DNA of 7,475 nucleotides from an uncultured Collinsella sp. (GTDB lineage Bacteria > Actinomycetota > Coriobacteriia > Coriobacteriales > Coriobacteriaceae). A model generated the notes under the pieces. The model did no database searches, had not been told where the DNA came from, and worked only from the letters and a program-made list of their open reading frames with translations. Within the stretch, counting starts at the first letter, position 1, and the number at the start of each line of letters is the position of its first letter. The DNA lies in contig URBP01000091.1 in assembly GCA_900546105.1 (NCBI GenBank), positions 1 to 7,475 of the forward strand. Reading direction: 5' to 3'. The position numbers and the translations under genes were made by a program. Shown here piece by piece: positions 1 through 6,019 of this stretch.

Positions 1-32
1 CACCGTGATGGCGCCGTGCTTGTGCTTTTTAC

Positions 33-107
33 TGGAGCGGGCAACGGGACTCGAACCCGCGAGTGTCAGCTTGGGAAGCTGATGCCTTACCACTTGGCGA
101 TGCCCGC
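33..107 (-). tRNA. tRNA-Gly (anticodon CCC), CCA encoded
   Basis: Read on the minus strand this folds into a full cloverleaf. The acceptor stem GCGGGCA pairs with TGCCCGC. The D arm is closed by GCC/GGC with a GTGGTAA loop. The anticodon stem TCAGC/GCTGA encloses the loop TTCCCAA, so the anticodon is CCC at 73-75 and reads glycine codon GGG. The T arm is GCGGG/CCCGT with loop TTCGAGT. The discriminator base is U, usual for bacterial tRNA-Gly, and the 3' CCA is encoded at 33-35. No base looks out of place. The gene points away from the adhesin gene, which is divergently transcribed. I saw no tandem tRNA in the 32 bases beyond its 3' end. Confidence 0.96.
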
Positions 108-120
108 TTGTGTGTTGGCT

Positions 121-150
121 AGTATAACGCGGTTGTCTTGTTCGATACAA
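121..150 (-). promoter_or_regulatory. Sigma-70-type promoter of the tRNA-Gly gene
   Basis: On the minus strand there is a -35-like TTGTAT (145-150) and a -10 TATACT (121-126), separated by 18 bases. Transcription would start near 114, a few bases before the tRNA 5' end at 107. That is the expected arrangement for a bacterial tRNA gene. The -10 matches consensus well; the -35 is weaker. Confidence 0.6.
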
Positions 151-172
151 GGGTGTCGATGCTTGTTTTAGC

Positions 173-210
173 TGTGGAGAATCGTTTGAAAACTACGCCA
201 ATTGTGGAGA
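173..210 (+). repeat. Pair of 8-bp direct repeats TGTGGAGA, 30 bp apart
   Basis: TGTGGAGA occurs at 173-180 and again at 203-210, a 30-bp period that is close to three helical turns. Both copies lie in the divergent intergenic region between the tRNA promoter and the adhesin leader, where an operator would sit. Two 8-mers this close could arise by chance, and no inverted symmetry was found. The site is descriptive only, and no known regulator is assigned. Confidence 0.3.
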
Positions 211-276
211 TGAGGACCTTTGTCTTTCTTTCCTTACTATCTTTTACCTGCGCCTTTATCTGATTGTTGTATTTGA

Positions 277-393
277 GCCCGGTTTGTCAGAAATCGGGCA
301 AGCTTTTGGTCAGCTTCTGGTACTTACCCGCATGAACCATGGCGGTAGCCTCATCCCAAGCGCCGCGGCCTCCCCGTGCGGCGCACGAGGGAT
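277..393 (+). promoter_or_regulatory. Structured 5' leader of the adhesin gene: three hairpins ending at the Shine-Dalgarno
   Basis: Three stem-loops can be drawn by eye. Hairpin 1 pairs 277-285 with 291-299 (nine pairs, one G-U, five-base loop GTCAG). Hairpin 2 pairs 325-331 with 342-347, with a bulged C and a ten-base loop. Hairpin 3 has an outer stem ATCCC/GGGAT (353-357 with 389-393), a small internal loop and an inner stem GCGCCGC/GCGGCGC (360-366 with 378-384). Hairpin 3 ends one base before the AAGGAG ribosome-binding site at 394-399, so folding could affect ribosome access. I do not recognise a named riboswitch class. Hairpin 1 is not followed by a U tract good enough for a terminator. 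No convincing promoter was found in 181-276, although 243-272 holds a poor candidate. Confidence 0.45.
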
Positions 394-3300
394 AAGGAGC
401 AGCCATGTCCAACGCACCCACGCACTCTGTCCACAGCGCAATCGCAACAGGTCCGCTGCTCCTGCTTTTTTCTGATCGGCTGCCTGGCACCAGGGGCCGC
501 ACTCGCCGTCGATGGGAGTGACTCCCTTAATTTCCGCACCATAAGCGACGGTTGCGGCCCCTTCGGTGTCGGTAAATACGAGGCACAGGACACTTCGATT
601 TCGTACTGCATGAATCAAGACTGCCCCGGCCCCAGCAAGCCGGGAGGGCCATGGCGCACCTACAACCAGGGCTGGACATGGCTCGATGACGAATTTGCCG
701 CCATCGTCTGTCACGGATATCCTTCCAGCACCTCCTTTGGCGGCCACAATCTGTCGCCCGATCTCGCCCGTGCCGCCACCCAGATTGCCGTGTGGATGCT
801 CAACGGAACCACGCGCCCCGACGGCGCCTATTCGTATACAAACAGCAAGGGAATTGCCAGGAGCGGTAGGTTTTACGAAAACGCCGAGGCCGTAGCGGCT
901 GCACGTTGGCTCTACGACAGCGCTAAGTCCGGATCCATTAAGGCAGCCCCACATCGAGCCAGGCGTTATCACGGCCCGGTCTCGGGCGAGGGTCGACACC
1001 AGGACATGCTCTATGTTCTGCCCGCCGTCTCCGTATCTTTCCAAAAACAATCGTCCCAGGCTGACATCACCGCCGGTAACGACACCTACAGACTCGGTGG
1101 CGCAACCTTCGATATCTTTGAAAGTGCGGGCGATGCACGTGTCGGCACTATCCAGACGGACGAAAACGGGCGTACACAAGCAACGCTTTTGCCCAATACG
1201 GCATATTACCTGGTCGAAACCAAAGCCCCGACAGGCTATATCCCTCGAGGCGACCGAATAGCCTTCACCACACAAAACAGCGGCGAACATGTCACTATCA
1301 ACGAGCAGCCCGGCACCATCACCTTGCGTATTGCAAAAATCGATGCGGCCACGATATCCGGCGCCCAGGTTGGGGCGTCGCTTGCGAGCGCTGAATTCAC
1401 CTGCGTCTCGCAATCCACTCCCGGCTGGACTCGCACCCTTACGACCGACGAAAACGGACGGGCGATCCTCAATGACGTTCCTCTGGGCACCTTTACCATC
1501 TATGAATCGAAAGCACCCGAGGGCTACCTGATTTCAAACGATTGTTGGAGCTACACCGTCGGTGCCGAACAGCTCGGAGATACGGGCATCGTTGAGCTCG
1601 AAAGCCGTATTCCCAACACCCCCATCGCCTTTGACCTTGAAATCTCGAAGTTTAAGGACCATGGCGATAACGATGAGTCCGGCCTTGAGCAGCCGGCGGG
1701 AGGCGTCGTTTTTGAGGTTGTCAGCAATAGCTCCCAACAAGTCGTCGGCACGTTGACCACAAACGTTTACGGCTTTGCCTCCACCAAAGACCAGTCCGAA
1801 GCATGGTTTGGCGCAGGCAAGCGACCAGCCGGCGCTCACGGTGCCATTCCCTACGACCGCGCGGGCTACACCGTTCGCGAGGTTGCAGAAACGGTCCCTG
1901 AAGGATTTAAGCAAGCAGGGGAATGGACCATCACAGCAGAGCAGACCGCAGACGGCGCCGAGCTTCAGTACATCATTGACAACCATGCCCTATCGACACA
2001 CCTTCAAATCGTAAAGTGCGATGCTCAGACCGGCGGCACCGTACCACTTGCCGGCTTTACGTTCCAGCTGCTCGATAGCCACCACGAGCCCGTCTCGCAA
2101 ACATGTTGGTATCCGGCCCACAATGTAATGAATACCTTCACAACCGATACAACCGGCGCCGTCACGCTGCCCGAATCACTTAATCCCGGAACATACTACG
2201 TGCACGAGACATCGGCCAAGGAACCGTATCTGCGCGGAGAAGACCTGGAGATAACGATTCCCGCCGACAGAAATCTGACACCGGTCGCCGTCGCCTCGTT
2301 CTATGATGACGCCGCAACCGGAAGCATCGAAATCATTAAGACGGATGCTGTAGATGGGCACGCCCTCGCTGGAGCCACGTTTGACATCCGCGCTAGCGGC
2401 GACATCGTGCGAACCGACGATAGCATCGTCGCCCTGGATGGCGAAACCGTCGCCACCGTTACAACCGACGAACGGGGGCATGCGCGAGTCGACCATCTTT
2501 CGCTGGGATGCGGTACCGCCACCTACGAGGTCGTCGAGACACAAGCGCCCGAAGGCTATCTGCTCAACCCAACCCCACACACTGTGAAGTTGTCGTACGC
2601 TGACCAGCAAACGCCCGTGATCGAAATGCACCTTGACGTTTCCAACGACTACACCAAGATCGATGTCTCCAAAGTCGACGCGTGCGGAGGCCAGGAAGTG
2701 ACAGGCGCCGAGCTTGTCCTCTGCGACTCCAATGGCAACGAAATCGATTCTTGGACTTCATTCGGCAAACCGCACCGCATTGAGCACCTTTCACCCGGCA
2801 CCTACACCCTGCGCGAAACGATGTCTCCGCGTACCTACGACCTTGCCGAAGAGATAACGTTTGAAGTAAAGGCCACGGGAGAAGTTCAAACCATGGCAAT
2901 GAAGGATACCCCCATCGAGATCAGGGGAAGCGTCGATAAGCGCCAAGAGATCGCACAGCCAGTCGTAAGCAAACTCGTTGCCAACGGCGACGGTAAAAAC
3001 CGAGCCAAAGCACGGGCCAATACGCAAGGCACCTTCTGCTATACCATCGACGCCAAAAATGAGTCGAGCACCTGGGTCGACGAGTTGACCATCACCGACG
3101 ACCTCGAGTGCGCCAAAGATGGCGCAGCGAAACTTGTTGCCGTTGAAACCCCTATTGCGGTCGGCGATCTAAACGGGCTGTGCAACGTGTGGTATCGAAC
3201 GTCTCCGGCAGGAACAAGCGATACGGGCAAGCAGGTCAATGCAACGCTTGACGACGGGCACAGCAATCCTTGGCTCGAAACGGAAGAGGTTACAAAGCTG

Positions 3301-3831
3301 CTGGGCGACGATGCGCGTCTCGTCGATTACGACGGGTGGCACCTATGGAAAGCGGATATCCCGACGGACAAGTCCGTCACGCTCGATACGAAAGATATCG
3401 ATCTTACAGACGACGCCGTCATCACGGGCATCCGTTTTGAATACGGTGCGGTAGCCGCCGACTTTACGACCAGAACCGAGGCGGGCTCTTGGACCCGGGA
3501 TGACCTTAAAGACGAGCACGACGATCTTGACGATGCCAAGGCGGCCCTTAACTCGGATGCCCGAGGCGCAGTCGTGCATATGCAGGCAACGTCGTCCTAT
3601 ACGCCCCAAACCGCACTTGCCAACAGTGCGCGCGTCGATCTTTGCCGTAACGGCGGTGGCGATAAACTCGAAGCGCATGATGAGGACCGCGTCATCCAAC
3701 GATGCGCCCTGCCTCAGAACCTGCCGGCAACGGGATCTGCTACCATCGCCGCATGCATCACCGCGCTCCTGACATCGGGCACTGCAGCCATATGGTTCGC
3801 TCGCCTTAGGTCAGCCACAAGGAAGCGCTAG
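376..3831 (+). CDS. LPXTG-anchored surface adhesin with thioester domain and six CnaB/SpaA repeats
   Basis: The open frame gives 1,151 residues from a GTG at 376. A signal-peptide core occupies residues 29-44, with an A-L-A cleavage site before V45. Residues ~50-215 form a thioester domain: Cys78 in SYCMN and Gln136 in TQIAVW match the pair that forms an internal Cys-Gln thioester and binds host amines covalently in Gram-positive adhesins. Six CnaB-type domains follow. Their putative Lys/Glu/acceptor residues are K224/E281/N309, K321/E377/N414, K425/E502/N536, K547/E611/D644 or D645, K655/E721/N757 and K766/E814/D844. Several carry the ETxAPxGY signature. Residues ~850-1110 are unassigned beta-type sequence. 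The end is LPATG (1116-1120), a membrane segment and a basic tail, so sortase should attach it to peptidoglycan. The GTG start has no ribosome-binding site and lies in the loop of a leader hairpin. The likely start is ATG 405, which is out of frame because of a T6 tract. No sortase gene is in the window. Confidence 0.9.
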   Translation: MRRTRDKEQPCPTHPRTLSTAQSQQVRCSCFFLIGCLAPGAALAVDGSDSLNFRTISDGCGPFGVGKYEAQDTSISYCMNQDCPGPSKPGGPWRTYNQGWTWLDDEFAAIVCHGYPSSTSFGGHNLSPDLARAATQIAVWMLNGTTRPDGAYSYTNSKGIARSGRFYENAEAVAAARWLYDSAKSGSIKAAPHRARRYHGPVSGEGRHQDMLYVLPAVSVSFQKQSSQADITAGNDTYRLGGATFDIFESAGDARVGTIQTDENGRTQATLLPNTAYYLVETKAPTGYIPRGDRIAFTTQNSGEHVTINEQPGTITLRIAKIDAATISGAQVGASLASAEFTCVSQSTPGWTRTLTTDENGRAILNDVPLGTFTIYESKAPEGYLISNDCWSYTVGAEQLGDTGIVELESRIPNTPIAFDLEISKFKDHGDNDESGLEQPAGGVVFEVVSNSSQQVVGTLTTNVYGFASTKDQSEAWFGAGKRPAGAHGAIPYDRAGYTVREVAETVPEGFKQAGEWTITAEQTADGAELQYIIDNHALSTHLQIVKCDAQTGGTVPLAGFTFQLLDSHHEPVSQTCWYPAHNVMNTFTTDTTGAVTLPESLNPGTYYVHETSAKEPYLRGEDLEITIPADRNLTPVAVASFYDDAATGSIEIIKTDAVDGHALAGATFDIRASGDIVRTDDSIVALDGETVATVTTDERGHARVDHLSLGCGTATYEVVETQAPEGYLLNPTPHTVKLSYADQQTPVIEMHLDVSNDYTKIDVSKVDACGGQEVTGAELVLCDSNGNEIDSWTSFGKPHRIEHLSPGTYTLRETMSPRTYDLAEEITFEVKATGEVQTMAMKDTPIEIRGSVDKRQEIAQPVVSKLVANGDGKNRAKARANTQGTFCYTIDAKNESSTWVDELTITDDLECAKDGAAKLVAVETPIAVGDLNGLCNVWYRTSPAGTSDTGKQVNATLDDGHSNPWLETEEVTKLLGDDARLVDYDGWHLWKADIPTDKSVTLDTKDIDLTDDAVITGIRFEYGAVAADFTTRTEAGSWTRDDLKDEHDDLDDAKAALNSDARGAVVHMQATSSYTPQTALANSARVDLCRNGGGDKLEAHDEDRVIQRCALPQNLPATGSATIAACITALLTSGTAAIWFARLRSATRKR
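394..407 (+). promoter_or_regulatory. Shine-Dalgarno and probable true ATG start of the adhesin
   Basis: AAGGAG at 394-399 is followed by five bases and then ATG at 405-407, an ideal spacing. Reading from this ATG gives MSNAPTHSVHSAIATGPLLL and then the T6 tract, after which this frame leaves the adhesin frame. It runs into Arg-rich sequence and a stop about 40 codons in. The in-frame alternative, GTG 376, has no purine-rich element in front of it. The start is therefore well supported, but the sequence as given does not join it to the gene body. Confidence 0.7.
466..471 (+). other. T6 tract: apparent single-base frame break in the adhesin signal peptide
   Basis: With six Ts, the ATG-405 frame and the adhesin frame are offset by one base. 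If one T is removed, translation reads TGPLLLLFLIG then CLAPGAALA and continues into the mature protein, for a total of 1,141 residues. That is a textbook signal peptide: short n-region, Leu/Phe core and A-L-A cleavage site. The break could be a sequencing or assembly error, a real inactivating mutation, or slipped-strand phase switching. T6 is short for an efficient phase-variable tract. Confidence 0.65.
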
Positions 3832-3837
3832 CACGAT

Positions 3838-3870
3838 AAAAAAGCCTTGGGCATAAACGATGAATCGGCT
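3838..3870 (-). terminator. Weak candidate terminator in the convergent gap
   Basis: On the minus strand a T6 run (complement of A6 at 3838-3843) follows either a three-pair stem GCC-CAA-GGC or a four-pair stem AGCC/GGCT with a twenty-base loop (3843-3846 with 3867-3870). Both stems are poor. The 37-base gap between the convergent gene ends holds nothing better for either strand, so termination here may rely on Rho or on this weak element. Confidence 0.22.
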
Positions 3871-4087
3871 ATTCAGCAGATGACGAACCGCCATCGATGG
3901 CTGCCTGATCGGACTCGGAAATACCGTCGGCACCCAAACTTTGCTCTTGCTCAACCTCTTCGTTCATTGTTGTCTCGGGCGTCGAGCCCTTAACGCCAAC
4001 GACATACGCGGCCCCAAAGCCCAATGCGATTGCGATCAGGGTCAAGATCAGATAGATGGGCCAATGGCGCTTGATGTACGAAAACAC
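3869..4087 (-). CDS. Small single-pass membrane protein of unknown function
   Basis: This encodes 72 residues from a GTG start at 4087. The start is supported by AAGGAG (4093-4098 on the complement) five bases upstream. The N-terminus has a short basic stretch (IKRH), then one membrane helix at about residues 9-31 (WPIYLILTLIAIALGFGAAY), then an acidic, Ser/Gly-rich tail to the end. The positive-inside rule puts the N-terminus in the cytoplasm and the tail outside. It starts 22 bases after the stop of the M28-like gene on the same strand, so the two are probably cotranscribed. I do not recognise a family. It could be a small accessory subunit or a membrane-tethered tail protein. Codon use is GC-rich like the rest of the left part. 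Confidence 0.7.
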   Translation of the reverse strand: MFSYIKRHWPIYLILTLIAIALGFGAAYVVGVKGSTPETTMNEEVEQEQSLGADGISESDQAAIDGGSSSAE

Positions 4088-4109
4088 GCTGACTCCTTAG
4101 CGGATCTGT

Positions 4110-5981
4110 CTACGAACGACGAATGACCTCGGTCACGACCTCGGACACCGTAGCGATATTGGTCGGATTGACGTTGTACGGCAGGTCATCCTCGGTGCGA
4201 GCGCAGGCAAGGCGCGGGCCATCCACACCGGCGATCGTAAGGGCGCGACGGCTCGCCTCGAGCGCTGCGGATGCATCGGTTTTTGCATAGGGCATCTCGA
4301 ACGTACCGCAATCGACGTGGAACGACTTGCACACCTTGCTGACAAGATTCATGATGCGGCGATCGCCCTTAAAGAGCTGCTGCTCGCCCTCGACCGTTAC
4401 CACCGAAAGCCTGCCGGCACCGATAGACTCGAGGTTGATGAAGAACACACCGCGGAGCTTGTCACGATGCGAGGCCAAAAAGGCCCTCATGCCGGCGCCG
4501 TCGCAATCTGACGCGCCCGTTGCGACGAACCAGATATCGTGGCCGAGTAGCTCATCGTCACCCATGGAGGCAACGGCCGAGAGCATATCCTCGGCAGAAG
4601 CACCATCGGAGGAGGTGGCGCCACCCTTCCAACCGTCGTCGTCATCCTCGAAGTTATCCCACGAGCCAATGCCGCGGCCAGACTTCTTGGCATCGTAATC
4701 GTCCTCGACGCCCAGCCAGTCGCTCATGCTGCCCTGCTCGTTCTTCTTTTTGCGACCGAACAAGCCACCCAGGCCACGCTTCTGCGGCTTGGCGCCCGTC
4801 GAAACAGGAGCCGAGATGGTCTCGAGCGGTTGTGCGCCCGAGGAAATGGGCATGGGGGTCACGACCGGTGCCGATGTGGGCTCGGGGCCCTGCGCCGTCG
4901 CAAAGGGATCATTTGTCTGCGTCGAAGGATCGGGAAGATCGAACAGCGACGTGCGGGACGCGACGTTGGCCTGTTGCATCGAAGGCAGCGACGGATCGGG
5001 GACCGAGGCCAGCGGCGACGAAGAGGGTGCAGGCGCGGAGGCCGGATCGGGAATATTCATCTGCTGGCGCGGAGGCACCTGAGACGAAATCTGCGCCATG
5101 AGGGAGTCAACCGTCTCGTCCTGCGTGGGAGCGACATTGGCCACCGTGGCGCCGGGATCGCTCGGCGCGGGCATGGTAAAGATCTGCGTAGAATAAGGCC
5201 TGGACACATCCGTCTTGGGAGCCTCGTCAACCGCAGGGGACTCCTGCTCCATCGCAGGAGCCTCGACCTGCTCGGGCGCGCTAGCCTCAACGGAATCGGC
5301 CTCGTCGATAACCGAATCATCGGCGGCGTCCTGGGCATCATCGGAGATGGGAAGGGGCTCGGCAATTGCGGTGCCCTGCTTCTCAAATGTCATCGTGGCA
5401 TCAAATGACATGGTGTTATCGACCGGCTGCCGCGCATCAAAGGACGTCGTGGCGTCGGCGACATCGACAGGCTCCGGCTGCTCGGCCTCGCTCTGCTCGA
5501 ACTCCTGTGCCGCACGCTCACGCTCAGCCTCGGCGGCCTGCTGCTGGGCGATGGCCTCCCGCTCGGCGGACTCGCGGGCAGCGGCGCGCTTTTCCTCAAA
5601 GTCATCGACGAACTTCTTGCCCTTCGCAAAGGCACCCTTAAAGAAGCTAGAAGCGCTGGCACCAATCGAGGAGAACGCGGAAGCGATATCGGCATGGGGC
5701 GTTGTCGAGGGAAGCTCGGCCGAGAAATCGGTGTCACTCTCATAGGACACGCGCTGCGGATACTCGTCATAGTCTTCGTCGGCAGTCTCGTCTTCAACCT
5801 GTGCCGGAGCGGCAGGCGCCAGAATATCCAGACCGGCTGCAGAATCGAGCGCGGGCTTTGCGTCAGACTCCGCGGCAGCAACAGGGGCAGCGGCTACAGG
5901 AGCAGCAGCGGTGCTTCCGCCAACTTCTTCAACTGCAACGTCATAAGCTTTTCCGTTTACTGTAATATTATATCTTTTCAT
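4110..5981 (-). CDS. Chimeric ORF: carrier-protein N-terminus fused to a linker-rich, degenerate M28-like protein
   Basis: The frame gives 623 residues. Residues 1-~36 (MKRYNITVNGKAYDVAVEEV, then an Ala/Pro run) match the start of a biotin carboxyl carrier protein of sodium-pumping decarboxylases. No biotinyl domain and no AMKM-type lysine follow. Residues ~38-470 are low-complexity: an acidic region, a charged helical stretch (~118-165), short repeats such as TMSFDATMTFE, Pro/Ser linkers, and a basic patch KRGLGGLFGRKKK (401-413). Residues ~480-623 resemble the C-terminal half of M28 aminopeptidases: DIWFVATGA, FFINLESIGAG, and a closing TEDDLPYNVNP segment followed by a helix. The M28 glutamate pair is replaced by SDCD and the late metal-binding His by ACART, so catalysis is doubtful. 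The first metal ligands would lie in the N-terminal part that is missing here. Codons change from AT-rich to GC-rich at about residue 36. The start has GGTGG nine bases upstream. The 3' part is probably the true end of a Coriobacteriia gene. Confidence 0.75.
   Translation of the reverse strand: MKRYNITVNGKAYDVAVEEVGGSTAAAPVAAAPVAAAESDAKPALDSAAGLDILAPAAPAQVEDETADEDYDEYPQRVSYESDTDFSAELPSTTPHADIASAFSSIGASASSFFKGAFAKGKKFVDDFEEKRAAARESAEREAIAQQQAAEAERERAAQEFEQSEAEQPEPVDVADATTSFDARQPVDNTMSFDATMTFEKQGTAIAEPLPISDDAQDAADDSVIDEADSVEASAPEQVEAPAMEQESPAVDEAPKTDVSRPYSTQIFTMPAPSDPGATVANVAPTQDETVDSLMAQISSQVPPRQQMNIPDPASAPAPSSSPLASVPDPSLPSMQQANVASRTSLFDLPDPSTQTNDPFATAQGPEPTSAPVVTPMPISSGAQPLETISAPVSTGAKPQKRGLGGLFGRKKKNEQGSMSDWLGVEDDYDAKKSGRGIGSWDNFEDDDDGWKGGATSSDGASAEDMLSAVASMGDDELLGHDIWFVATGASDCDGAGMRAFLASHRDKLRGVFFINLESIGAGRLSVVTVEGEQQLFKGDRRIMNLVSKVCKSFHVDCGTFEMPYAKTDASAALEASRRALTIAGVDGPRLACARTEDDLPYNVNPTNIATVSEVVTEVIRRS
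5866..5905. other. Probable chimeric junction between two genomes
   Basis: Going down the minus strand, codons up to about 5900 are AT-leaning (AGA TAT AAT ATT ACA GTA, then GAA GAA GTT). Beyond about 5870 they are GC-leaning (GCC GCG GAG, CCC GCG CTC). The switch falls within repeated Ala/Pro codons (GCTGCTCCTGTAGCC then GCTGCCCCTGTTGCTGCC). Such simple sequence occurs both in carrier-protein linkers and in the disordered linker of the M28-like protein, so it offers microhomology for a false join. The protein type also changes here. The exact breakpoint cannot be fixed by eye. Confidence 0.6.
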
Positions 5982-6019
5982 CTTAAAAAACCACCAATCT
6001 ATTTAATTTGATATGTTTA

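Noticed and set aside
33..107. tRNA-Gly as an integration site for an element carrying the adhesin
   Set aside because: The tRNA 3' end faces away from the adhesin. I found no repeat of the 3' end elsewhere in the window and no integrase.
277..307. Hairpin 1 as an intrinsic terminator or attenuator
   Set aside because: The stem is good, but only AAGCTTTTGG follows. The four Ts are displaced from the stem, so termination is unlikely.
376..378. GTG 376 as the genuine adhesin start
   Set aside because: It is in frame, but it lies in the loop of a hairpin with no Shine-Dalgarno in front, and it gives an unusually long charged n-region. ATG 405 has ideal signals. The frame coordinate is kept only because the sequence as given is open from there.
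310..1413. 367-codon open frame on the minus strand opposite the adhesin
   Set aside because: It is antisense to the thioester and CnaB region, has Cys/Gly/Arg-rich composition with no domain signature, and no supported start. It is a by-product of GC-rich codons on the other strand.
4520..5408. Long plus-strand frames opposite the linker of the M28-like protein
   Set aside because: The Arg/Gly/Ser-rich low-complexity translations mirror the Ala/Pro/Ser linker, and they lack ribosome-binding sites and recognisable domains.
5690..5981. A functional biotin carboxyl carrier protein
   Set aside because: Only the N-terminal segment and the Ala/Pro run are present. No biotinyl domain and no AMKM-type lysine appear anywhere in the 623-residue frame.
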